In this document: one piece after another, positions 26,344 through 35,597 of the stretch
Layout of the letters: every line of letters begins with the position of its first letter
Position numbering within the stretch: the first letter of the stretch is position 1
Source of the DNA: JBMNEH01 sp050948665
Lineage (GTDB): Bacteria; Bacillota; Clostridia; Christensenellales; UMGS416
Reading direction: 5' to 3'
Assembly: GCA_050948665.1 (NCBI GenBank)
Contig: JBMNEH010000001.1
Location: forward strand, 682,001 to 746,000
DNA length: 64,000 nt
Made by a program: the position numbers and the translations under genes
The notes under the pieces: model-generated
What the model saw: only the letters and a program-made list of their open reading frames with translations
Told to the model about the DNA's origin: nothing
Database searches by the model: none

Positions 26344-26519
26344 TGGTAGCCTGTGAGAAAAGCATTTTGTCCATAATCTCCCCTCAAATGGTAGCCAGCG
26401 AAAATTAGTTTTTTTATGCGTGCTTCGGCTGCAATTTTTCAAATGGTTTCCCCCAGTGGTAGCTGATGGGATTGTCGTTTTGGGGAGTGATCTCAGAAAA
26501 AATCTCTCCAAATGGTAGC
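26344..26519. repeat. Four spaced TGGTAGC repeats
   Basis: The heptamer TGGTAGC occurs at 26344, 26389, 26457 and 26513, each preceded by RA or AA and mostly followed by C. Consensus is about RTGGTAGCC-N-G-N-GA-GAATT/G. Spacing is 45, 68 and 56 bases. Between the copies lies AT-rich DNA. It could be an array of protein sites. It directly precedes the palindrome array. Confidence 0.5.
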
Positions 26520-26570
26520 CGACGAGAATGCCGTTTTTAGAACTTCTTCAAAGAAAAAATGCAAAAAATA

Positions 26571-26732
26571 ATTCTGCCCAAGTTGGACAGAATTTCTGAA
26601 ATCAACTTCCCGACAACTTGTCGGGAATAAAAAATGACCTCCGACCAAGTTGGTCGGAAGTTCAAAATCCAACTTCTGCCCAACCTGGTCAGAAGTCAAA
26701 AATGCAACTTCGACAAAAGTTGTGTAGAAGTT
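26571..26732. repeat. Array of five palindromes with a ~35-bp period
   Basis: Five imperfect palindromes of about 17-27 bases are centred near 26582, 26617, 26649, 26684 and 26719 (spacing 35, 32, 35, 35). Cores follow the pattern YGNCCAANTTGGNCR; for example CCGACCAA-G-TTGGTCGG at 26641-26657 and a 21-base unit at 26607-26627 that is perfect around its centre base. Between units lies A-rich DNA (mostly AAAAATNCAACTTC). Several arm changes are matched on the other arm, as if base pairing is maintained. A 91-aa minus-strand frame crosses it, but the 35-bp period is not a multiple of three, so it is not a coding repeat. Confidence 0.75.
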
Positions 26733-26831
26733 AAAAACCGCTGGCGGTTTCATTTCACATCTTGTCATAACAACTCATCTATAATTATGTGATTCCGCGC
26801 GCAGAAATATTTAATAATTTCGTGAAACAGG

Positions 26832-26870
26832 TTGATTTGTTCACAAGTTCTGAGTATAATAATAGTGTGA
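26832..26870 (+). promoter_or_regulatory. Promoter of the defence operon with a repeated operator-like motif
   Basis: TTGATT (26832-26837), a 17-base spacer and TATAAT (26855-26860) form a near-consensus sigma-A promoter. AATAATAGTGTGA overlaps the -10 region (26858-26870) and is repeated at 26891-26903, just before the ribosome-binding site. The direct repeat, 33 bases apart, may bind a regulator. Confidence 0.75.
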
Positions 26871-26915
26871 TTGCAAAACCCAAAAACTCCAATAATAGTG
26901 TGAAGGAGTGTTTTT

Positions 26916-28319
26916 ATGGAACGATTGATATTGAATAAACTGCTTGAATGGAAGAATTCACCCTATCGCAAGCCGCTGATTCTGAAGGGCGTGCGTCAGG
27001 TGGGAAAGACCTGGATTCTAAAAGAGTTCGGCAGACGCTATTATGAAAATACTGCTTATTTCAACTTTGACGAAAACGAAGAATATAAACAGTTCTTTGA
27101 AACTACCAAAGATGTGGATCGGATTCTGCAGAATCTGATGCTGGCCAGCGGCTATAAGATTTTGCCCGAAAAGACGCTCATCATTTTTGATGAGGTACAG
27201 GACTGCCCCAAGGTCATCAATGCCATGAAGTATTTCTGCGAGAATGCTCCGCAGTATCACATCGCCTGTGCCGGTTCGCTGCTTGGCATTGCCCTGGCTA
27301 AGCCATCTTCTTTCCCTGTAGGAAAGGTCAACTTCATGCAGATTGACCCCATGACATTTACTGAATTTCTTCTCGCAAACGGTGATGAGAACCTTGTGAA
27401 ATATTTGGAGAGCGTGGATACACTTGATCCAATTCCCGATGCTTTTTTCAATCCGTTATATGAGAAACTAAAGATGTACTATGTTACCGGAGGTATGCCG
27501 GAATCGGTAAAGATGTGGACGGAGGCCCGTGACGTATCTGCCATGCAGGAAGCTTTGTCCGATATCATCGGTGCTTACGAGCGTGACTTTGCTAAACATC
27601 CCAATCTTACCGAGTTTCCGAAGATCTCTATGATTTGGAAGTCTGTTCCCTCTCAGTTAGCAAGAGAGAACAAGAAATTTATCTATAAGGTTGTCAAAGA
27701 AGGTGCAAGAGCTCGTGAATATGAGGATGCTCTTCAATGGCTGGTAGATGTCCGCTTGGTGCATAAGATCTACCGCAGCAGTACTCCCGGTCTTCCTGTA
27801 GCCGCTTATGATGATCTGTCTGCGTTCAAACTTTATTTGGTGGACGTAGGTCTGCTTCGTCGTCTGGCGCAGTTGGTTCCTACGGCTTTTGGCGAAGGTA
27901 ACCGCCTGTTCACTGAGTTCAAGGGAGCCTTAACCGAAAACTATGTACTGCAAACTTTGATTACGCAGTTTGAGGTGCTACCTCGTTATTGGTCGCAGAA
28001 TAATCCTCCATATGAAGTGGATTTTCTGATTCAGCGAGATAATGACATTTTCCCTGTTGAAGTAAAATCCGAAGCGAATTTAGCAAGCAAGAGCCTCAGA
28101 AAATTCAAAGAATTGTTCCCGGATAAAGTGAAGCTCCGTGTTCGGTTCTCGCTTGATAATCTAAAGCTGGACGATGATGTGCTGAACATTCCGCTGTTTA
28201 TGGCTGACCAGGCAGATCGGTTGATTGGTTTGGCGTTAAAAAACAGAATGGATAGATTTCGCAACCACTTACTCCTACTCCTATCCAAATCGAATGAATT
28301 ATTGAGGCGAATGAAATGA
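26916..28319 (+). CDS. AAA-family ATPase with DUF4143
   Basis: This 467-aa protein has Walker A GVRQVGKT (residues 25-32), Walker B LIIFDEVQ, and a C-terminal DUF4143 domain with nuclease-like residues (EVDFLIQ...FPVEVKS, about 367-385) of the PD-(D/E)XK type. Such ATPases are widespread and poorly understood; some resemble restriction-endonuclease-like ATPases. The last 35 residues extend beyond the usual family end and overlap the next start by four bases (ATGA). AAGGAG lies 7 bases before ATG 26916. It is the first gene of the defence operon. Confidence 0.85.
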   Translation: MERLILNKLLEWKNSPYRKPLILKGVRQVGKTWILKEFGRRYYENTAYFNFDENEEYKQFFETTKDVDRILQNLMLASGYKILPEKTLIIFDEVQDCPKVINAMKYFCENAPQYHIACAGSLLGIALAKPSSFPVGKVNFMQIDPMTFTEFLLANGDENLVKYLESVDTLDPIPDAFFNPLYEKLKMYYVTGGMPESVKMWTEARDVSAMQEALSDIIGAYERDFAKHPNLTEFPKISMIWKSVPSQLARENKKFIYKVVKEGARAREYEDALQWLVDVRLVHKIYRSSTPGLPVAAYDDLSAFKLYLVDVGLLRRLAQLVPTAFGEGNRLFTEFKGALTENYVLQTLITQFEVLPRYWSQNNPPYEVDFLIQRDNDIFPVEVKSEANLASKSLRKFKELFPDKVKLRVRFSLDNLKLDDDVLNIPLFMADQADRLIGLALKNRMDRFRNHLLLLLSKSNELLRRMK

Positions 28320-31189
28320 ATCAATATAACGAAATTTCTACACTTCAATATATGGGAAGTAAAGCACGTATCATTTCTCATATATGTGATCCGATAATTA
28401 ATAACAAGTCAATCCAAACTGTTGTCGATCTGTTTGCAGGAATAGGTTCTGTTGGCTATGCTCTTAAACCATATAAAAATGTCATTAGCAACGACCTTGA
28501 GTATTATGCATACATCATTAACCAAGCCATACTAAACGGATGCAATTTCTCCGAATCAGACGAAGCTTCTTTTTGGACTTCCGTCGAACAACAATACATG
28601 ATTCTACAAAGAAGAGTTTATGCTGCGCTATCTGCAGAAAAAGATTATTTTTTAAATGATGTTGACTATAAGTCATATCAGGCATTTTGCGAAGAAACAC
28701 CGTCTGTATTCAAAACTCAAAGCAACGATCCTCGCATGAAAGAACTTGTTGAGTTAGTATCCCATGTAACTCCAGGTAATGAACCCAACCTGGGTTTTCC
28801 TTGTTTGTTCTTAACTTACTTTGCTAATGCCTATTTTGGCGTAGCACAATGCTGCCAAATTGATGCGTTGCGAAGCATTATTGAACAGCTTAAGGACGAG
28901 AGCACTAAATACATTTTGTTAACTGTATTAATGTCTGCTATGAGTGCAGCTGCTTCAACAACAACGCATTTTGCTCAATTTCTAAAAGTGAAAAGCAAAT
29001 CAACGTGTAACAATTTGCTTTCCAAAAGAAAAATCAACATCATCGAAGAATGTAAGGTTTTATTGAAAGAATACCGGAAAGCCGGGTTGTGCTCCAAAGA
29101 AGGTCACACAAAATCTGCTTGCTATAATCTTGATTTTTCTGAATGTTTGGATTCGATTACATTGGATGACCATACTCTGGTGTATGCTGATCCGCCTTAT
29201 TTTAAGGAACACTACTCCAGATATTACCATGTACTGAATACATTGTGCTTGTACGATTATCCAGCAATGGCGGTTAATCCTCAGACGCATGAACTTTCGA
29301 TTGGAAGATACAGAGATGATAGGCGAGTATCCGACTTCGGAAAAAAGGCCCAAGCCTTAGGTGCATTTGAGACACTCATTACAAAGTGTGCTTCCGCCGG
29401 GGCATGGCTGATGATGAGCTACTCCGATAATTCTATTGTGGACATTGTAGATCTCCAAACCTTGGCAGAAAGACAATACGATGTCCTAATTGAGAAAGTG
29501 GAACTTAGCCATTCAAAACAAGGCCGTAGTTCAACATCAAAGGTCGATGAGTATATTTTTATTTGTCGCCCAAAACAGTATGTCCATGATGTCGATGAGA
29601 AATTGTCGGTAATCAAAGAACTCAAGCCGATTGTCGATAACCCGGCTGGCTTTATGCACAACTATATGGCACGTAAGCCTTATAATGTTGTCTCTGAAAT
29701 CATCAAACGCTTTTGCCCCGAAAACGGTTGTGTATATGATCCCATGTTCGGTTCTGGTACAACGATTATCGAAGCTAGTAAACTTGGAAGAAAGGCAATT
29801 GGTACAGATATCAATCTTCTTGCATATAAGCTGTGCAAAACATCTCTGACAAGATGGGACTTAGACAAAGTATCACGCACAATTGACTCTTTCTGCAAGG
29901 ATGTTTGCTCTTTATGCAGTCCTCTCTATATGCATATTGAAGATGAAGAAACTCGCATATTGGAAAGATGCCATTTTGACAGGTGCGGTACAGAACTTGT
30001 TCCGACTATGTATTGGTATAAATTGCAGATAAACGGAAAATTAACAGGGCGAAAAAAATCAGTTGCGTCGAATGCATTTATTGAGCAATACAAAATCTAT
30101 GAACACTCTGAAAAACACAACATCGAAGATATTGCCTTGATCCCCAATTCTCGAATTGCTATCGGGCCTAATGCGACGGTATATAGTTATTTCTGTAACC
30201 GAAATTTGATTGCAATGGACCGGATACTCTGCATTCTTCGTTCGTATCAAAACAGCTATTGCTACGATATTTTAGAACTGCTTGTTTCATCAGCAATCAA
30301 TCTGATTAAGCTGTCGGATAAAAAAGCGTCGAGCCAGATGCCGTATTGGCTGCCCAAAAAAGATGTTACTTCAAGAAATGCCGTCATGATAATAGAGCAA
30401 AAGGCGGCTGCATTCAAGGATGGTTTGGTGTATCTGTGTGAAAAATGCAGGAGCTTCGTTGACGAAGATGACATCATCCTCAAGAATATGCCCGCACAGA
30501 ACATCTCTTTAGAACTACTTCCGAATGAGTCTGTCGATTTAATTTTAACCGATCCTCCCTATACCGATCAGGTTCCTTATCTTGAGTATAACCAACTTTG
30601 GTATAAAGTGATGGGATGGAAAGGATTTACAGACGAATCGTTAGACGCAGAATTGGTTGTTTCTGATGCTCCGAGCCGAAAGAAGGACGCCGATGATTTC
30701 AATCATATTTTCGAGGCGATTCTTAGTCGCATTTCTCCAGCTCTTAAAACGAATGGATACTTCATTATGTTTTATCATTCGTTCGACCTGAAGTCCTGGA
30801 GTAAAATTCTCAAGACGATGCAGGAACATGGTTTGGCATATTGCGGTCAGATCCCAAGTGCTACCCCAAGAAAGTCTTTCAAAACAATTATGACTCCCAA
30901 GGGTACGTTGGACGGGAACTATATTGTTGTCTTTCAGAAGAGAACAACGATTGAACACCCTGAATTTGAGGGAACCGTAGACGAAGCGAAAAAACTTGCA
31001 ATCGAATGTGCAGAGAGAATCATTACAACACGTAAAGAAGTAACCTCTCAAGATCTGTACGACTACGGTATGCTTAAAGATTCTTTTGAATGTGGTTATC
31101 TGCAAATCCTATCAACACAATATAGATCTTTTGTTGATGTTATCAGCGATTCCTTCGTGTTTCAGGACGGATTATGGAGGTGTAAGTGA
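28316..31189 (+). CDS. Tandem DNA adenine/N4 methyltransferase (two catalytic domains)
   Basis: This 957-aa protein contains two methyltransferase domains. Domain 1 (about 1-420) is D12-class m6A type: YMGSK, then motif I DLFAGIGSVG (38-47) and catalytic ADPPY (Asp292). Domain 2 (about 435-890) is an N6/N4 type with motif I DPMFGSGTT (from Asp475), a long insert, then motif IV LTDPPYTD (Asp746). Two modification sites, or two strands of an asymmetric site, could be treated by one chain. It overlaps both neighbours at stop/start codons, so synthesis is coupled. Codon usage is AT-rich, unlike the host genes. Confidence 0.88.
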   Translation: MNQYNEISTLQYMGSKARIISHICDPIINNKSIQTVVDLFAGIGSVGYALKPYKNVISNDLEYYAYIINQAILNGCNFSESDEASFWTSVEQQYMILQRRVYAALSAEKDYFLNDVDYKSYQAFCEETPSVFKTQSNDPRMKELVELVSHVTPGNEPNLGFPCLFLTYFANAYFGVAQCCQIDALRSIIEQLKDESTKYILLTVLMSAMSAAASTTTHFAQFLKVKSKSTCNNLLSKRKINIIEECKVLLKEYRKAGLCSKEGHTKSACYNLDFSECLDSITLDDHTLVYADPPYFKEHYSRYYHVLNTLCLYDYPAMAVNPQTHELSIGRYRDDRRVSDFGKKAQALGAFETLITKCASAGAWLMMSYSDNSIVDIVDLQTLAERQYDVLIEKVELSHSKQGRSSTSKVDEYIFICRPKQYVHDVDEKLSVIKELKPIVDNPAGFMHNYMARKPYNVVSEIIKRFCPENGCVYDPMFGSGTTIIEASKLGRKAIGTDINLLAYKLCKTSLTRWDLDKVSRTIDSFCKDVCSLCSPLYMHIEDEETRILERCHFDRCGTELVPTMYWYKLQINGKLTGRKKSVASNAFIEQYKIYEHSEKHNIEDIALIPNSRIAIGPNATVYSYFCNRNLIAMDRILCILRSYQNSYCYDILELLVSSAINLIKLSDKKASSQMPYWLPKKDVTSRNAVMIIEQKAAAFKDGLVYLCEKCRSFVDEDDIILKNMPAQNISLELLPNESVDLILTDPPYTDQVPYLEYNQLWYKVMGWKGFTDESLDAELVVSDAPSRKKDADDFNHIFEAILSRISPALKTNGYFIMFYHSFDLKSWSKILKTMQEHGLAYCGQIPSATPRKSFKTIMTPKGTLDGNYIVVFQKRTTIEHPEFEGTVDEAKKLAIECAERIITTRKEVTSQDLYDYGMLKDSFECGYLQILSTQYRSFVDVISDSFVFQDGLWRCK

Positions 31190-33540
31190 TGTATTGGTTA
31201 TTAGACTACGCAGAACAGGAAAATCTGCGTCAGAGAATGATCCGCTTGCAAAGTACAATTCTAAACAGGCAACCTCGAGATCAATCCGAGCAGGTGTTTC
31301 CTTTTATTGGTCGTAAGAGCCGTACTATTGCAAGAACGTTAATTGAAAATCTAACAGACGAGAATGATCTTGTTGTAGATCCTTTTGGCGGTTCTGGTAC
31401 GTTTGCATATGCAGCACTTGATGCTGGTCGTCGTGTGCGTTTTAACGAATGGGAGCCGTACGCTTTCAAAATGTCTACCGCCCCATTCCATGGTGTGCCG
31501 ACTGCTGAAGAGTATTGTGCTGCTTTGCAATTTATTGCACAGCGGGTAGAGCCTGTTATGGACACAATCTATAGAACAAGATGCCCAGACTGCGGAGCCG
31601 AGTTGCCTTTTGATGGTTTGTTCTTTGACCGTGAACCTCTCGAGTATTATCATCCCACACAGCACGAACGCCTTGGCGCAAACGGCGAAAATGTAATTTT
31701 TAGAAATCGCCGATATAGATGTCATTGTGGATGCACAGAAAAACATTATGACGATTTTGATGAAGCTGTACGCCTCCAAGTTGAGGCTATGCCTTGTGAA
31801 TTCCCTAATGTCGAGCTGATCGAGAATTCCCGACTGAATTTTACAGCACCACAATATACGGCGTATCATAATTTATTCTCTAAACGCCAACAGATTGCAT
31901 TAATGACGCTCAAGAACGCAATTGCTGAACTTCCGGAAACTACACGTACTTTCTTCGAAGATACGCTTATTTCAATTGCACATTGCGGAAAATACACAGA
32001 CTATCGCAGCAAAAGCCAGGACAACCACTGTCCCGAAAATCGTCTAAAAGAAACCAATCTATACCATAGATTTTTGGAGAAGCTTGAGGAACGCAAGAAT
32101 TATATTGCTACGCAAGAATTTGACTTGAATCTGTTAGAAGCAAGTTCTATGGATTATCGCCGCTTTTTGCGTACCATTCTGCCCAACACAGTTAATCTTC
32201 TTCTGACAGATCCTCCATACGGAGATAATGCGCAATATTTTGAGCACGCCCAGAGAGTCCATCCGCTTATGGGATACTCGCTGCGAGACGATGACGATAG
32301 GCTTCGCAACGAAGTCGTCATCAGCAATGCTCCGTCCAGAACGGACAAGCATAGCAAAGAACAGTTCCTTGACGATATTGAAAGATTGTTCATTGAGGCA
32401 AATCGGATTGTCGACGACCATGGATTCATGGTGCTGTACTTTAGACCACAACAACGAGATTGGGTTAGTGATCTTAATAAATTGAAAGATTATGGACGGC
32501 GTCATGGTTTTGAGCCACTACTCACCATTTCTGCAGGAATATCCGATCCTTCAATGAGAGCACTGGCGTCTGCTGCGTGGACATTTATAAATGATGTATG
32601 CTTTATTTTCCTCAAATTGCAGGAAAGCGAACGTCGATGGTACGAGGGCGAAATCGACATTGACGAACTCATTTTCTTAGCAGCTACGAGTGCTGCGACA
32701 GACCAAGGAAATCCATTTGTTATCACACAGTTTAACCAGGAATTCTTATCCCAATTGCGTAGATGCGGTTTGATGCGATTGGCTCATCCAATGTATGAGG
32801 ACAAGATTAGAAGAACATTGGAGCGCTTTACAACAAGAAATGGCGCTCAATATCGACTGACCGGCTTATCTCCTTATACTTTGATGAACCGTGAAATGAA
32901 TGCCGAAATCCGGCTTCGTGAGTTTGCTCCAGTTGTAATTGAGGAATTAACCGCTGACGGACAAGGCTTTACTTTCGAGGAGTATGTAATTCATCTTGCG
33001 TCCTTCATGGAGAATGGTAGCCGAGAAATCATCAATCAATTGCACACGGCTAATAGACTGATTCCAGAATTGTTAAATGTGTATGCTGTCGAAGATCCCG
33101 AACAAGGAAAATTCTTTGCTCGTAATACAGTCAACATCAATCAAAACACTGATGGTAGAGAACATCTGTGTACAATGGCCCCCTATGACTTCGAAAGATT
33201 GATTGCAGACTATTTTGTGCGAAGAGGTTTTGTACATGCAGAAGTCATCGGCCGTTCCGGAGACAGAGGTGTTGATGTTCTTGCTACTAATATTCACGGA
33301 GAATATGAATTGATCCAATGCAAACGATATCGTCAGGGCAATAATATTGGCTCCACCCCTATTCAGCGTGTTCATAGTTATATGCGCACACGAAATGCAA
33401 GTAGCGCATGGGTGATTACAACCTCAGATTTCACTCCGGAAGGACGTGACGAGGCTCGCATTACGAATGTGATGATTATGAATGGTCAAGATCTATTGCA
33501 GTCTTTGGAGTTATATTATCCTGGACGTTTTTGCTTGTAA
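31189..33540 (+). CDS. DNA methyltransferase fused to an Mrr-like restriction endonuclease
   Basis: This 783-aa protein has N-terminal methyltransferase motif I DPFGGSGTF (from Asp64), a four-cysteine zinc site (CPDCGAEL...CHCGC, about 130-180), motif IV LTDPPYGDN (Asp341), and a C-terminal Mrr_cat nuclease domain (from about residue 665: FERLIADYFVRRGF, GRSGDRGVDVLA, ELIQCKRY), which has the D...QxK core. The ATG at 31189 with GGAGGTG at 31176-31182 is preferred to the GTG at 31186. It overlaps the preceding stop by one base. Single chains that both modify and cut are type II/IIG-like; the associated genes make this arrangement unusual. Confidence 0.85.
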   Translation: MYWLLDYAEQENLRQRMIRLQSTILNRQPRDQSEQVFPFIGRKSRTIARTLIENLTDENDLVVDPFGGSGTFAYAALDAGRRVRFNEWEPYAFKMSTAPFHGVPTAEEYCAALQFIAQRVEPVMDTIYRTRCPDCGAELPFDGLFFDREPLEYYHPTQHERLGANGENVIFRNRRYRCHCGCTEKHYDDFDEAVRLQVEAMPCEFPNVELIENSRLNFTAPQYTAYHNLFSKRQQIALMTLKNAIAELPETTRTFFEDTLISIAHCGKYTDYRSKSQDNHCPENRLKETNLYHRFLEKLEERKNYIATQEFDLNLLEASSMDYRRFLRTILPNTVNLLLTDPPYGDNAQYFEHAQRVHPLMGYSLRDDDDRLRNEVVISNAPSRTDKHSKEQFLDDIERLFIEANRIVDDHGFMVLYFRPQQRDWVSDLNKLKDYGRRHGFEPLLTISAGISDPSMRALASAAWTFINDVCFIFLKLQESERRWYEGEIDIDELIFLAATSAATDQGNPFVITQFNQEFLSQLRRCGLMRLAHPMYEDKIRRTLERFTTRNGAQYRLTGLSPYTLMNREMNAEIRLREFAPVVIEELTADGQGFTFEEYVIHLASFMENGSREIINQLHTANRLIPELLNVYAVEDPEQGKFFARNTVNINQNTDGREHLCTMAPYDFERLIADYFVRRGFVHAEVIGRSGDRGVDVLATNIHGEYELIQCKRYRQGNNIGSTPIQRVHSYMRTRNASSAWVITTSDFTPEGRDEARITNVMIMNGQDLLQSLELYYPGRFCL

Positions 33541-33612
33541 AATTTTCATTGTGGAAATGGGTACTCCAGCTGGCATACAGTGATTATGTGTGCCAGCAGA
33601 AAGGACATGAAT

Positions 33613-35583
33613 ATGCAATTAACAAAAATCAGAATTAAAAATTACAGATTGCTTATTGATGCCGAACTGGATGTCGATGCAAAAACAACTCTTATCGTTG
33701 GCAGGAACAATACTGCCAAGACTTCAAGCGGTAACTGCATCAATACTGTGTTGCAAGGAAGCGATTTTTTCTACAACGATTATCCTCTGTCAAAAAGAGA
33801 AGGTCTCCACAACTTGTTTTTGCAGTTCATGGAGAAAATGTTGAGTTATGAGGATCTCTGCAAAAAAATAGAGACTATTTCTATAGAATTTGTAGTTGAC
33901 TATTCGTTGGATGATCCGGATATAAAATTGGGAGCGTTATCGCCTTTCATTATTGATGTTGATGTGGATACCACTACAGCGTTAATTTGTGTGGAATATC
34001 AGTTGAAAACTGACGAAAACAAACTGCGGGAACTGTTTAAGGATAGTTGCTATAGCGAGGGGCAGTTTAATCCCAACGTAGAGGAAATGCATGATGTACT
34101 TGTACGCAATTTTACGAAGTTGTTTGGATTAACCATCTATGCGGTTAATCCGAAGAATTTAGAAGATCGGCAAGTTAAGAGCCGCAGAGAACTTGAAGAC
34201 CTTTTTCCTTATTATCCGATTCCTGCAGAACGCATACTCGGAGAAGATGGTACTCAAACGAATGAGTCCCTTAGTTCATTGATTTCAGAGTATTTCAGCT
34301 TGAACGAGGAAGACTTGACGCCAGACATAGCAGCGAAAGTCAAGGAACTCCGCTCAGTAGTTGAAGGTGCAAACAAAGATGTTCAAAAAGAAAGCGATCG
34401 AATACTCAGTGACCTGGTCAACAAGGCAATTGGTTTTGGCTATCCTAATGTTGAAGAATTACAGCTCGGCGTTATCACTGAGTTGAAAATCGACGATCAG
34501 ATAAAAAAACAGACACAGCTTTCATATAACTCTGGCACCGGAGACGAAAGTCTGCCCAGCGCTTACAATGGACTTGGATACAAGAATTTGATTAAAATGG
34601 AATTTCTCTTGGCTGCATTTGCACGAGATGTTGAGAAGAAGGGAGAAGCCTGCATTCCGTTGTTGTTTATTGAAGAGCCAGAGTCACATATGCATCCTCA
34701 AATGCAACATGCGTTTGCTGAACATTTAGAAAACTTCCTTGCCAAAATTACAACTATTCGCATCCAGACATTTTTAACGACACACTCTGCACACATAGCA
34801 AATACTATGGATTTTTCTAAAATCCGATATGCTCAAAAATCTAAATCTGGAGTTATTTATAAGAACCTTGATGTTTTTGCTAAAGAAAATGCCGACAATA
34901 TGGATTTCATCAAGAAATACCTTACGCTAAGCAGATGTGATTTGTTCTTTGCAGATAAAATTATTTTTGTTGAGGGTGCTTCAGAGCGGTTGATGCTACC
35001 GGACATGATAGAAAAATGTGAGAAAGAAAAACTGTTTGAGCCAGAAAAGTATAAACTGCCTGCACAGTATTATGCTTTGATTGAAATTGGAGGGGCATAC
35101 GCATATAAATTTATACCATTTGCAGATTTCCTTGGACTACCTTGCTTAATTCTTACGGATATAGATTCTATGATAGATGGCAGAACAAAGGCTGTTGTCA
35201 GCAAGGGCAAAACTACCTCTAATGCAACAATAAAGTGGTGGATGCGTAAAATTAAGGGTATTCCGCAGAATAGCAAAGATACGATATTCCTTGCTGATAT
35301 TACCTCCGCAACAGATGCGGAAAAGACTTTGGGGAAATGTCATATCGAATATCAAACTTTGGAAAATGGGATATGCGGCAGATCCCTGGAAGAAGCTGTA
35401 ATGAATGTGAATCGTAGTCATTATGGACTCGTGGAACCTGTTGCGGAAGAAGACTTGGAGTTTACCGAGAAAAGCAAGACTGACTTTGCACTGAACTTGA
35501 TTTGCAATAATCCCAACTATTCTATTCCCCAATATATTAAAAATGGTTTGATCTGGCTTAATAAGCAACGAGTTCTTGAGTGA
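33613..35583 (+). CDS. OLD-family ATPase/TOPRIM nuclease, GajA-like
   Basis: This 656-aa protein has an ABC-type ATPase with LLFIEEPESHMHPQMQ (Walker B) and a TOPRIM domain (IIFVEGASERLMLP, then LTDID). It matches class 2 OLD nucleases, which are encoded beside a UvrD helicase, as in Gabija (GajA). Walker A reads GRNNTAKTS: Ala35 replaces the glycine normally before Lys36. The ATG at 33613 has AAGGA 7 bases upstream; ATGs at 33607 and 33580 are less likely. It follows the methyltransferase gene by 72 bases and precedes the helicase by 14. Confidence 0.88.
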   Translation: MQLTKIRIKNYRLLIDAELDVDAKTTLIVGRNNTAKTSSGNCINTVLQGSDFFYNDYPLSKREGLHNLFLQFMEKMLSYEDLCKKIETISIEFVVDYSLDDPDIKLGALSPFIIDVDVDTTTALICVEYQLKTDENKLRELFKDSCYSEGQFNPNVEEMHDVLVRNFTKLFGLTIYAVNPKNLEDRQVKSRRELEDLFPYYPIPAERILGEDGTQTNESLSSLISEYFSLNEEDLTPDIAAKVKELRSVVEGANKDVQKESDRILSDLVNKAIGFGYPNVEELQLGVITELKIDDQIKKQTQLSYNSGTGDESLPSAYNGLGYKNLIKMEFLLAAFARDVEKKGEACIPLLFIEEPESHMHPQMQHAFAEHLENFLAKITTIRIQTFLTTHSAHIANTMDFSKIRYAQKSKSGVIYKNLDVFAKENADNMDFIKKYLTLSRCDLFFADKIIFVEGASERLMLPDMIEKCEKEKLFEPEKYKLPAQYYALIEIGGAYAYKFIPFADFLGLPCLILTDIDSMIDGRTKAVVSKGKTTSNATIKWWMRKIKGIPQNSKDTIFLADITSATDAEKTLGKCHIEYQTLENGICGRSLEEAVMNVNRSHYGLVEPVAEEDLEFTEKSKTDFALNLICNNPNYSIPQYIKNGLIWLNKQRVLE

Positions 35584-35597
35584 GGAGGTGTTGAGAA

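Noticed and set aside
26571..26732. CRISPR array
   Set aside because: No constant repeats with unique spacers and no cas genes; the units are variable palindromes.
26493..26768. 91-aa minus-strand frame across the palindrome array
   Set aside because: The repeat period is not a multiple of three, there is no family match, and the frame follows from the repeats.
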